From: Atrina japonica
Taxonomy: Eukaryota > Mollusca > Bivalvia > Pterioida > Pinnidae
Length of the DNA stretch: 64,000 nucleotides
NCBI GenBank assembly: GCA_030159075.1
Contig: BROG01000451.1
Span: 459,501 to 523,500, forward strand
Direction of reading: 5' to 3'
The notes beneath the pieces are model-generated. The model ran no database searches. It was not told where the DNA came from and saw nothing but the letters and a program-made list of their open reading frames with translations. Every line of letters begins with the position of its first letter. The first letter of the stretch is position 1. Shown piece after piece: positions 13,201 to 27,000 of this stretch. The position numbers were made by a program, and so were the translations under genes.

Positions 13201-16200
13201 TACATGGGGCCTCATGTCTGAGTGTTTACAGATATGTATACATGGGGGCCTCATGTCTGAGTGTTTACAGATATGTATACATGGGGCCTCATGTCTGAGT
13301 GTTTACAGATATGGGGGGCTCATGTCTGAGTGTTTACAGATATGTGGGGGCCTTTGTCTGAGTGTTTACAGATATGTATACTTGGGGGCCTCATGTCTGA
13401 GTGTTTACAGATATGTATACTTGGGGGCTCATGTCTGAGTGTTTACAGATCTTGGGGGCCTCATGTCTGAGTGTTTACAGATATGTATACTTGGGGGCTC
13501 ATGTCTGAGTGTTTACAGATATGTATACTTGGGGGCTCGTGTCTGAGTGTTTACAGATATGTATACATGTGGCCTCATGTCTGAGTGTTTACAGATATGT
13601 ATACTTGGGGGCTCGTGTCTGAGTGTTTACAGATATGTATACATAAGGCCTCCATGTCTGAGTGTTTACAGATATGTATACTTGAGGGCTCATGTCTGAG
13701 TGTTTACAGATATGTATACTTGGGGGCCTCATGTCTGAGTGTTTACAGATATGTATACTTGGGGGCTCATGTCTGAGTGTTTACAGATATGTATACTTGG
13801 GGGCCTTTGTCTGAGTGTTTACAGATATGTATACATGGGGCCTCATGTCTGAGTGTTTACAGATATGTATACATGGGGGCCTCATGTCTGAGTGTTTACA
13901 AATATGTATACATGGGGGCCTTTTTGTCCAAGTGTTTACAGATATGTATACATTGGGGCTTTTTTGTCCAAGTGTTTACAGATATGTATACATGGGGGTC
14001 TTTTTGTACAAGTGTTTACAGATATGTATACATGGGGGTCTTTTTGTACAAGTGTTTACAGATATGTATACATGGGGGCCTTTTTGCCTAAGTGTTTACA
14101 GATATGTATACACAGAACCTTAATGTCAGCATGTTTGAAGTATTGTGCTAGAATGTTTACTTGTCGAAGGTTGGTGATCGTTGTCCAGATGAATTTTAAT
14201 CTTCCGTTCACCATATAACTGAACGATCATTGAATGTTGCAGAAAACAGCATCAAAACGAAAAAACAAACAAACAAAATTAAATAAAAACAACAACATAT
14301 TGTTTGTAGTTGATCTTTCTTCACATGAAATGTGTAATGTATTATAGATACAAGAAATGTCTGGAAAACTAACAGCTCTGTTTTTCAAACAACTTTAAAG
14401 ATCAATAATCTAATTTGTTATTATCAATCAAATAATATAAAGAGGTGTTCACCTGTGTGTGGTTAACTTTATTATCTACATAGTCTTACACCTGGTACAG
14501 GTGTATATGTTTTTATGTATTAGGTTTTGTCAAAGGTATTCAGTAAAGGTAAGATCACACAGGTGATCTGATCATTTTACCTGGAGAAACATATGTAAGT
14601 GTACTCAAACTTATATCTTTAGGCACAATGATAAAAGCTGATTAGCGTACACCTTTTATTTTACATGGATGTAAAGAACTGCAAATGGAGAGGGATATGG
14701 CAATACTAGCATACAGTGTAAATTTTCATTGATTTATATTTCCAATAAATACATATAAACATGTATATCTACACACTTACTCACACAGAAATACATGTAA
14801 TACTCATGTACACATACCAAAAAAATATCATATACATTAAAACTTGTATATAAATACCACTCAATGGGAATTACAAAAAGTGGTCTTTATAGACAGGTGG
14901 TCTTTATTGAAGGGTCACTCACGATAGTATGAAATGCAAGGAAGATAACTTGCATAATTTCTAACTACATGTATTTTCCCCCCGAGATGTTTCACTTAGT
15001 TAAAGCAGCATTAGCTTAGTTATGAATATTTTTTCGGAAAGTTTGTAATAATCATGAAACTATTGTATACCATAAAAAAATCACCCGACAATATGATTTA
15101 CCGTCGAAAACAGAGTGCAGATGCCAAAAAATCATTAATATTTTTTGTGTTTACATGGAAACTGAAACAGGACATGGCGTCTGATTACTTTCCGACCATC
15201 TTCGTAGATGTGCACGAGATTTGCTGGTTGATTGAAGTTACAAGAAAAACTCGCACCCAAGATGAATAGTACCAAGACAAAAGACCTAGACCGACTGAAT
15301 GACAAACCTTACCCAACAATCAATAGAAGAATACCTTTGTACTACCATATTTTGATATCACATATAAGCTTTCATATGTCAAGATATTATCATTCATGTT
15401 TAAAACATTGACGTCATACTATTGGTGGCATTCCATGATAAAAATGTGGAGGATGTGTATGCAGCAGTTATATACAAATTAAAATGTCCTTGCATCATAT
15501 TTAGTTATTTTACACTAAAGTAATATTTCGATTGGACTGTTCTATTTAAATTATAAATTTCTTAAAAGCTAAGATTGTAATTTTTTCAAGAGTGGGTACT
15601 CTTAAAAATACATTTAGGTTTATTATTTCGCCTTGTTTGATACCACTATTTTCTTTCTAAAATATAAATTTATCATTTTATTCGAGCTGATCTGTCGAAT
15701 TGATGAAGTCTTATTGACATAAACGGATAGTAAAAGTATTACTTTAATGCTACAAGTAATACTTCAATTCAATGATACTTAAATATTGTAAATGAATATG
15801 TTTATATATAATTACTACATCGGTAATTTTCAATTTATTTATCCAAGAGTACTTCCCGTGTACATTTGATAGGGCTGGGAATATTTGGAACCGCTGACTA
15901 ATGATGTCATAGTAATCACAGGACAAAACACGGTCCTGCAGGAAACATTTTTAACATTGAAAACACCCATCTCCTTGAAATTTGTATTATGTAGAGGTTA
16001 TTCAACAACTCTAGTAAGATATAAAAAAAAGACTTTTATTAAGCCCAATGATTCTAAGTTTAAAATTTAAGTTAGGTATTCCTATTTTCGAAGTGAGCTG
16101 CATGGACAGTAGTGACTTCGACACCTCAGTTGTTGTTGTATTGTTGTTGTTGTTGTATCAGTCCAACACTGGCATAATCTTTGTTTGTTTGTTATTGTTG

Positions 16201-18040
16201 TTTAACGTCCCACTCGATAACCTTTCTCTCATATGTAGATGTCACCAAATACCGTTGAAGGGCTTCAAATTTTGGCCTATGCTCGGCACTTACGGCCATT
16301 GAGCAGTGAGGGTTATCTAACTTGCCGATACCTACTGTGAAACAGGACCTCTGTTTTTAATGCCTAACTCAAAGGATAGGAAAAGCCAGTCACCTCCACT
16401 GAGATTCCAAACCCGCAACCCTCCGGTTGCAAATCGAGCACTCTACCGTGGAGCCAAGACGGCTCTCTCGACACCTCATCATTATGAATATTGACACCTA
16501 TAGCTACTTACATCGGTACTATAAAACATACAAGCTATATAATGTTTTAATAACAATTAGCAATAATAGCTTAAACTTAAAAAATATATATGGAATTAAA
16601 TGTAAGTTAATTCAATAATGCAATTTTTTTACTTTAATTTGCTCATAAAATTACTTTTTAGACCCCTTAGAGATGAATCTTCATGGGTGCCATTATGAAC
16701 ATTTTCAAGTTCCGAATTAATGTCAACACATGCGCAAACGAATATTTCTAAGTGCTGGTTCAACCACACAAAGTGCCGATTTTCATATTTCCGAAGATCC
16801 GAAATCACTCGGTGTCAATTTGACTTGGGTACGAGTTGACCAGCAATACTATAAATAGACCACCAAGTAATCTGTCTTTTTCAGTGTTTTATTTTGTGTT
16901 TTCTTCAACGAGATAAATAAATTTACTAAATTCGGGTAGATTGGATTCAATTGAAATAAATGTTATTTATCCCACTAGGATGAACATAAATGACTACGTA
17001 TGTCTACGAACTTTCTGATGTGAGGTAGTTATGAATATTGCCCACAATACCACTTGTTTTTTTGGTCCATGCGACTAATATTATTTATTATTTTAACATT
17101 CGTTATACTTTTAAACAAGCCAATATGTGCAAGTGTAATCAATGAGAACTTCGTATCTTTATATAACAATACATTATCACTTAAAGAAAAAATCACGCCT
17201 TAGCCGCCACTAATGCTGCTTTAATGTGATGCTAATACATGCACAACATGTAGATAATGAAAATTAAAAATAATTAAATTTTTTAAATTTAATGCATGTA
17301 ATTTTATATTTTATGATATTAATTATCATATATGTTTACATTTTTAGTCTTACTCATTCTCATGCAGCACTTATACAGTTTTCAAATTTAATTGTTCATG
17401 ATTCAATTTATCTAGATCTTTTAATCTTAATATAAAAACATTGATAAGTATATAAAACTCTGTCACATACAAAATGCACATTTACATTGTAAAATCTTGT
17501 TTATATGCAACAGAAATCAAATTACTAAGTGTCATGAACTCTCAGCTACAGAAAATTACAAAAAGCATGTGTGTTTGCCTAATTGGCACTTTCAGGTGTG
17601 TTGTGTCTTTCAAAACATCATGGATTATGCCATGTTGTTGATTGGTTCTCGCAGTATTTCGCGAACTTATCTTCCAGTTATCTCCCATCCACCTGTAAGC
17701 TGTCACTGTATGAAGTTAGATAGCGACCAGGGGACAAAATACAGTGGTTGCTGGTCATGTAAAGCAGGGGGTCGCTATATAAGGAGCAAATATGTAGTAA
17801 TATTCAAGGGGCAGTCCAAATACGATCGTTATTGACAGAAAGTTGTTATATGAGGATGGTCACTAAGGCAAGTCAGACTGTACACAGATGAACACAAATA
17901 ACACAAACACCATATATATCATATATTTACACATACAGACATACACACATACATAACACACATGATCACACACATGTACACGCACACCTGAACACACATG
18001 CACACACATGCAGCCACACATACACTCATATGCACACACA

Positions 18041-18082
<42 letters not shown>

Positions 18083-21000
18083 AAACACAGTGATATGCAC
18101 ATGAGCATACAGGCTTTTTGTTATAGTCTTGATATGCAGAATTTTCATCATGAAATAGATGACTTGATATGTACAACTTTGAAGTAGATATTTCTTACCG
18201 TGTTCTGTATATTTCTGTAGGCACTTGAGATATGTATCATTTCTGTATATAATGATTGAGAAACAGGATGTGAAGTAGATAGCTGATCAACTACAGTGTA
18301 AGAAGTTCAATATTCCTTGAAACACCACAGATGTTTTTAAGACAAAAGATTAGGGTTAGCCTCTGTCTCTGATAAAGTTTTGTTCAAATTACTTTAAGGG
18401 GGCATGTTTTACTACACATTACACCACGACAATGATTTCATATACACCGTCCTCACATCAAATTACATAAAACTGCAAGTCAAATTTGTGTGGACAACAG
18501 CTCATATTGCTTTAGATACATAAGAACATTTATTATTATCATTTTTTATGTCACCAAGACTGAATATCAGGAGGGGATGGGGGAGTGGGGGCACATTGTC
18601 TTTTATGCGTCTGTTTGCCACATTTTGTTTTACATCAAAACAACTTGTTTGTTTCCCTTGATTTGTATCTTGGTGTCAGCAAAATTGAGAATGAGTTTGA
18701 GATTAACATTTGGCAATATTTGTCGGAGTTAAGGATTGTTAAAATTTATATGAATGACTTAGTTATCAAGGAATTATGATTCTCTAGGAATTATCCACTC
18801 TATTACATGGGGCCAAAATAAGGTCCCATTCCCAATGCAAATCACTGTACTTTTTCCCTAATTTGCAGGCAAAATTTCCCAATTGAATCAAATGACAATG
18901 AATTTGAAAAGATTCACATATGTTCACATAGTTTTATGTCATTCTGGATTCCCCAGTTTCAGTAAAATGTTGCTGAAATTTTCAAATCAAAAGGCCCAGG
19001 TCCCATTCCCAAAAGTGTGTGGATCAAAATCCCTGTTCTCAAAAACAACTTATATATGTATAGTTCTACTGACTATTTTACTGTATTACCCTTAACCAAT
19101 AATTTTTGTATATATACTGTTACCCAAATTCTTGATTATTTTAAGTGAACAAAAACTTTCATTTATTTTCATTTTGTTGACAGTTTTATGGAGAATGTGA
19201 GGTAGAATGTCCGAAAGGTACAGATGTCGTTAAAGACGCAATACGAAAACGTAAGGTAAGAAAACACAACCCTTGTATGTGCATGAGCTTCCACACATAA
19301 GTGTCACATGTATAAAGGTTAAGTAAATGTCACATATATATATTAGTATATTTGTTTTTACTTCTTTCAAATGTTAAAGGTTCTAGGTGCATGCTTAGAT
19401 CATGTGGAAGGCTCTACTCAAGTTAAAATAAGATGTTTAGAATTTTCTTTGAGGTCATCTGTACCTACTTTTACAGTTCATATAGTAAAATCCATATAAG
19501 TTAGTGGAGTTAAGTAACATGAACCCTTTCTTGACCTGGACGAGTTACATTGAAATTACACTGGCAAGAGTAATAGAATCTACCCCTACCTTGAGAGTAT
19601 GACAAAGGAATCTCAATCCGAGGGTAAGAATCTACCCCAACCTTGAAAGTATGACAAAGGAATCTCAATCCCAGGGTAAGAATCTACCCCAACCTTGAGG
19701 GTATGACAAAGGAATCTCAATCCCAGGGTAAGAATCTACCCCAACCTTGAGGGTATGACAAAGGAATCTCAATCCCAGGGTAAGAATTTACCCCAACCTT
19801 GAAAGTATGACAAAGGAATCTCAATCCGAGGGTAAGAATCTACCCCTACCTTGAGGGTATGACAAAGGAATCTCAATCCGAGGGTAAGAATGTACCCCAA
19901 CCTTGAGGGTATTACAAAGGAATCTCAATCCGAGGGTAAGAATCTACCCCAACCTTGAGGGTATTACAAAGGATTCTCAATCCGAGGGTAAGAATCTACC
20001 CCAACCTTGAGGGTATGACAAAGGAATCTCAATCCGAGGGTAAGAATGTACCCCAACCTTGAGGGTATGACAAAGGAATCTCAATCCGAGGGTAAGAATC
20101 TACCCCTACCTTGAGGGTATGACAAAGGAATCTCAATCCGAGGGTAAGAATCTACCCCTACCATGAGGGTATGACAAAGGAATCTCAATCCGAGGGTAAG
20201 AATCTACCCCTACCTTGAGGGTATGACAAAGGAATCTCAATCCGAGGGTAAGAATGTACCCCAACCTTGAGGATATGACAAAGGAATCTCAATCCGAGGG
20301 TAAGAATCTACCCCAACCTTGAGGGTATGACAAGGAATCTCAATCCGAGGGTAAGAATCCGATTTATTATTTTTCTCACGTGTTTTAAATACATGTATAT
20401 GTAGCCTACATCTATGCAAATGAAATCTGACATGCACAGCATTCTTAACAATACCCTAGGGGTTAACAAGGAAATCATTTCACATTACAAAAAAAGGAAA
20501 AATCTGTGAACAATGGTAGAATAAGCATTCCTGTCATCATGTACATAGTTATCCTGTATGTGATTAAATATTTTTCCTGTGAAACCTATCACAACCAAAA
20601 AGTGATTAGAATCCGCGGTATGATGAAAATTACTCCGGCAGACCATGTTAAGTGAATCGGACATTAGTCATCAACTAAATTTGAATACATATAGGTCTAC
20701 ATCTGATTATGCTTAGTACATCTTTTGCAAAAATAAACCAGTTTTAGACTTTAGTCTCTTTTCAATTTTGTGGTTAAAGACGATTGAGGTCGATTGATTG
20801 AGGTCAGATTAATTTAGGAAATGTGAATCATGTTGGTGTGAAATCAGTTTTGTAATAGTCTTTGATCATTGATGTTTTTATCAAAACCTTGACATGAGCA
20901 ATAAAAGTTATATGTCATTAGAATTATGATTGTATGGTGGTTTCTTTTTAAAGTGTATATAATTATGTATACATGTTATCTGTGTGTAGTTTGTTTTTCA

Positions 21001-24000
21001 TATGTAAATTTTGCAATTTCAGTTCAACAAACATATAAACAAAGCTGCTGGACAGAAGACACCAAAAGTTGAGTTAACAATATCAGCGGATGGCATTACT
21101 ATTCAAGATCCCAAAACCAAGGTGTGTTACCGACATGATTTGTGTGATCTAGTCACTCTTGTAAACCAGCTATACCCTTATCTAACCCCAACACCGTCAC
21201 ATGAGTAATAACTGAACTGTCACATGACTGTTGACAGTAAGTGTATAAATAAGTGATAACTGTCACATGACTGTTAACAGTGAGTGTACAAATAAGTGAT
21301 AACTGTCACATGACTGTTAACAGTGAGTGTACAAATAAGTGATAACTGTCACATGACTGCTAACAGTGAGTGTACAAATAAGTGTTAACTGTCACATGAC
21401 TGCTAACAGTGAGTGTATAAATAAGTGATAGCTATCATATGACTGCTAACACCAAGTGTATAAGAGAGTGATAACTGCCACATGACTGCTAACAGTGAGT
21501 GTACAAATAAGTGATAACTGTCACATGACTGTTAACAGTGAGTGTACAAATAAGTGATAACTGTCACATGACTGCTAACAGTGAGTGTACAAATAAGTGA
21601 TAACTGTCACATGACTGCTAACAGTGAGTGTATAAATAAGTGATAACTATCATATGACTGCTAACACCAAGTGTATAAGAGAGTGATAACTGCCACATGA
21701 CTGCTAACAGTGAGTGTACAAATAAGTGATAACTGTCACATGACTGCTAACAGTGAGTGTATAAATAAGTGATAACTATCACATGACTGCTAACACCAAG
21801 TGTATAAGAGAATGATAACTGTCACATGACTGCTAATAGTGAGTGATATACTTACATGACTGCTAACACGGAGTGTATAAATAAATGATAATTGTCACAT
21901 GACTACTAACAGTGAGTGATAATTGTCCCATGACTGCTAACACTGAGTGTACAAATATGTGATAATTGTCACATGACTACTAACAGTGAGTGATAACTCT
22001 CACATTTCTGCTAACACTGAGTGTACAAATATGTGATAATTGTCACATTACTACTATCAGTGAGTGATAACTCTCACCTTTCTGGTAACACGGAGTGTAC
22101 AAATATGTGATAACTGTCACATGACTACTAAGAGTGAGTGATAACTGTCTCATGACTGCTAACACTGAGTGTACAAATATGTGATAATTGTCCCATGACT
22201 GCTAACACTGAGTGTACAAATATGTGATAATTGTCACATGACTACTAACAGTGAGTGATAATTGTCCCATGACTGCTAACACTGAGTGTACAAATATGTG
22301 ATAATTGTCACATGACTACTAACAATGAGTGATAACTCTCACATTTCTGCTAACACGGAGTATACAAATATGTGATTACTGTCACATGACTACTAAGAGT
22401 GAGTGATAACTGTCCCATGACGGCTAACACTGAGTGTACAAATATGTGATAATTGTCCCATGACTGCTAACACGGAGTGTACAAATATGTGATAATTGTC
22501 CCATGACTGCTAACACTGAGTGTACAAATATGTGATAATTGTCACATGACTACTAACAGTGAGTGATAACTCTCACATTTCTGCTAACACTTAGTTTTCA
22601 CATAAGTTATCATTGTCAAACAATACTCCGCAAATAATTTTTTACTGTCCCACGGCTGCCTACAGTCAGTGATCATATTAGTGATAAAGTCTTTGTGTAG
22701 TCAAATCTGAAACTCATCATATAAGTCAAGTTTACTTGTGGAAGGCCTTTGGGCTTTTTTTCCCTCATCTCATGGCTGCCACCATTCAACTAGATATAAT
22801 TTGTTGAATGTGGCACAAAAAAACGTTAAAACCAACAAAAACAAAAATATCATTATTGTCACTTTCATCATCTCTGTCATCCAATTTTGTACATTGCAAC
22901 CTCATAAAACTGAAATTCTTTTAGATTACTGTTTTGTTTTGGTTTTTTTTTTCGTTTTTGGAGGGTTTGGTTCTTGGAAGTTGACCATAAGTCAATATTT
23001 CTGCTTTATTCTAGGTTTAAACACCTATGTATATATAACTGATACATACAAAGACTTGTCCTGTTCTATGCTATATGTTTAATGCATGTCATCCTGTTTT
23101 ATGGATGTCTTCAGTATCTGTTTTCAATTTATACTTTATAAATTATTTGGTATTTGGAAGATTTTTTTTAGTACATTACCATGTTTTCTTCATGAAATTG
23201 TGTGTGTTGTTAGGAATTTAATAGAATAATATTCAGCAATATTTTGTACTTCAAAAAAAGAAGGAGAAAATGTCAGACTTTGTTAAAATGATAGGTATCC
23301 AGAAGAGATCGGTTTTTAGAGCTTTTGAGCTTTTTGGTTTTGGTTTTTGGGAGTTGCACTGTATTTGATATTTTTACTTTAGTTTTAGTGTGGCTTTGTC
23401 TATACAAGTAACTGGTAGCTAAAGAGGTTTTAATGAATGAATACATAACAAATATATGTAAATGTTTTAATCACTTTTCAGATTATACGACATCAATATC
23501 CGTTACATCGTATATCCTACTGCGCAGATGACAAAACAGATAAACGAATGTTTACATTTATAGCCAAGTCTGGAGATGGTAGCTCACATTACTGTTACGT
23601 CTTTGACAGTGAAAAATGTGTAAGTTTTTTGTACTTTCTTTATTTGGGCGTCCATACAAATGACAGATTTCTCATTAGGCATTCTTCCTTTTTTAGTACT
23701 GTGCTGAATGCTAATTTTATATTTTTCCATATTATAAGTCTTTAGAAGTATATTTTTCACCACATTTTCACATTTTTATGTTTTTGAAAATCCTGTTTTA
23801 AGCAATACAGAACACTGACCTGGTTCATATGTAACTAATAGTGTAGTTCTTCAGTTATCTCCCTTGACCTTGATACTGCAGAAGATAGGAAAATGTGTTG
23901 TGTTGACTTTAACGTCTCCAGATACAGTCACCGAAAAGAGGGTTGAATGCATTTATTAGCTCGCTGGGATAAAATGTCCAAAGTGCTAATGTCATATACC

Positions 24001-27000
24001 ATGGCATTGTTGGTGCCATCTGTGGACAAAAACTTTAACGTGGACTATATCTTTTAAAATATTGGTAGTAGATCTTTAATAATTTACATTATGATCAGGG
24101 CTTTCAGATTGTACCATGACCTTTGACCTGATCACCTAGATAATGCCTTTTGACCTACTTTTTAGTCAAAATTTCAATATCAATACTCAAGATACAATGT
24201 TACCACTGGCAAACCATGTTGTATACATAATATACAAAATGTCTTGTTATTTAAATGAATGAGATAAGGGAGATAACCTCTCACAAGAAAGAATGTTGTG
24301 TTGTTTATGATTAATTTTTGTTATATCTATATGACATAGTTATGGTACAAGATATGGAAGTTATTTTTTTTTTTAATATTTAAAGTATTATGTTGATGTA
24401 ATATGAAAGTTTTATGTTTGTTTTTTTTTTACGTTAATGTAACAATTTACAAATCAGGCAGAAGAAATCACACTCACTATAGGACAGGCATTTGATATAG
24501 CATATAGAAGATTTCTTGATACATCCAGTAAAGATCTTGATATGAAGAAACAGTATCTCTTACTTCAGAAAAAGGTAAGATTACTTGAACCAAGAAATTT
24601 CTTACCACAGAAAAAGAATGTAAATCTGCCTGAGAGACAGGAAGAAAAACTTAAGCCTTCCTTTCTCCCTGTTTGACATTTCAACTCTTACTATAGACAA
24701 GTGTAACATTTCCCCAATGTTAAACTTTGAAAAAAGTTAAAAAAAAAAATACACTCTCTGACTCTGATCATTCTCCTTACCTCTGAAAAAAGTCTATTTT
24801 CAGAAAACTTGCTACACATAAACAGCAAAAATTTATCACAGACTCAAATATCTGACTTATAAGAAAACAAAATTTTCTGTGTGTAAGTAAAGTAGAATAG
24901 GTATTGCCGTTGCCTAATATAAGCTTCATGATTTATAGAAAGATTTGTTTAATTTGGGAATGCAGTGATCTAAATCAGAAGATGTTACTTTTGATGAGTC
25001 CATTTGATTTGACATTGGAAAGAATATCAGAATCATTTAAATTCAAGTTTGTTTGTTTTTTTTTCAGTTGTTTTTTTATGCCACACACAAAAATTTTCAG
25101 TGATATGGTGGCATAAATTCATGCTTCCGTGTGAGTACTGTGGTTATTTTATACAAAAAATATAGTACCGGTACTCTGATTGTATTATACCAAAACAAAG
25201 TACTGTGGTTATTTTATAAAAAAAATATAGTACCGGTACTCTGATTGTATTATACCAAAACAAAGTACTGTGGTTATTTTATACACAAGCGTTGTATATA
25301 AGACATTTTGTACCAAACTTGTTACCATGATTATTTTGTACACATGCATTATATTTCAGGCATTTTGTACCAAACACATTACCATGGTTACTCTATACAC
25401 AGATATATTGCACTTTATGATTATACATGTCAGCTTCCTTATTGCCACACAGGTACAAGCACTGGAACAAGAAAATCAAGCTTTAAGACGTAGAGTAATG
25501 GAACTGGAACACGCTGGACCTAAAGATCACACAACACAAACAAACAACCAGGTAGTTTTCTTTTATTTATTGTTGCTGTTTGCTAGAACTAGAATGTAAC
25601 TAGGGCTCAAGAAAAGCTGCGTAATTTGCTTAGTTTATGCATTGAAATGTAACGAAAATGAAATCACACAGGCCTACATCAAAGGCCATTAATTGTATGA
25701 TTAACTCATTCACCCCTAAAGACACATTTGGACTGGTCTAAGTCATTGAAAGGACACATTTGGTTACTGGTCTAAGATATCATTGATGTTTAAGGATGAA
25801 AAATTAGTGCCTGTGATTGTCTTTCCTTTGTTAAAAGATACTGGGTTGATTTTGATTCAGTTAGTTTTAAAGGCATATGGGACTTCAGTTGATAAGCGAT
25901 TTGAAATGTCAATAAGAAAATTTCTCACATATGCTAAAATTGTCACCGTATTTTTTTCAAAAAATTATTTCTGTACCTTACTCTGGTGGGAATTTTCTGT
26001 GTTTAAAACAGTAGAATACTCAATACTCCAGTGTATTGTTAAAAGTTTATATTTGAACATTACTAAGGAATCTAATTCAATCAACATTGTAATGACAAAA
26101 TGGTAGGCCTTTATTTATCATCCTGTTTCGTTTTTTTTTATGATTTGCAGAAACTCCTTTTCAGTTAGTTGGGAGGGGTTGACTCTGCTTCTGGTTCTGA
26201 ATTATCCATGCTTCGCCTCGAACGATCGATTTTGCTGATATTTGAACGCACATTTTTTTTTAACCCCAGTTGAATAAGTTTTTTTAAGCGATTTGTATCA
26301 CTCCTACATCAGGCTAATACTTGTTGTACCTAAAGGGCATTCATGCAAACGTATAAAATTTAGATTCATATATGCTATAAAGTGTTGTTTTGTCACCACG
26401 TATTTTTAGTTTTTTTCAAAATATTCATTTTGTGTATCGGCTAAAAAGATATTGCTGATTAAAGTGTAAAGATATTGCTTAAAGATGAATGTAAAGGTAT
26501 AAGTGTTGGGTAGGCTTCATATTGAGGTTGACAATTTGGGAAATAACTTATTGCAGCAAGTTTCTTCATGATCATTACAGCAGACTTCTTTTCTAAGTTG
26601 AAAGGCCTGGATTATATAATGGCTGTAGACGCCATATTTCAGCTTAGAGATTGTGAATGTGGTCGTGTACAGTATAAGGACATAAATGAGTTCTCAAAAA
26701 TGAATTTCACTATATAGCCTTAGTAATTCTGCATTTGTTTGATTTTGTCCTCTGAATTTGGTAGATACCCAGAATAAATGAAAAATGACATGTTTAACTC
26801 TTAAGACTTTGGATCTAATTTGGATAATATTTTTGTTAGGTTACATCTATAAATTACTTAAGAATCGATGGTATTGTTTGGGTGTTCATGAATGTCATCA
26901 TAGATCCGTTCATTATCTTTGTAATAAATATCCAAATGACGTTGCTGGAACTTTACTGTCATGCAGGGTTTTCCCTTAGGCATGATTTCTGCGTTTGTGA

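Larger units (their letters stand above)
3019..19183 (+). other. Intron 1 of CED-6/GULP1 (16.2 kb, repeat-laden)
   Basis: Runs from donor GTAAGA to acceptor TTGACAG. Tandem arrays occupy roughly 7.5 kb of it. It also holds a MITE at 4907-5295, two SINE insertions, a 2.2-kb TTAA-ended element and a TA microsatellite. The stretches between these, for example 5300-6320, 14250-15000 and 18100-19180, show nothing I recognise. Confidence 0.85.
21122..23481 (+). other. Intron 3 of CED-6/GULP1
   Basis: Starts with 87 bp of open frame (readthrough tail to 21208), then a 43-bp minisatellite to about 22600, then a SINE fragment near 22733. The rest is AT-rich with nothing recognised. Confidence 0.88.

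Noticed and set aside
11679..14218. Long repetitive ORFs (up to 227 codons) on both strands with MSECLQICI or SVYRYVY repeats
   Set aside because: They follow exactly the 39-bp minisatellite, occur in several frames and on both strands, and stop when a 38-bp unit shifts phase. No coding signal.
17497..17835. 112-codon + strand ORF, Cys-rich
   Set aside because: Lies in intron 1, no family resemblance, and its second half looks like a dispersed repeat (GTCGCTATATAAGG). Not supported as a gene.
17863..18176. Cys/Val-rich antisense ORFs
   Set aside because: Entirely due to the CA/TG repeat.
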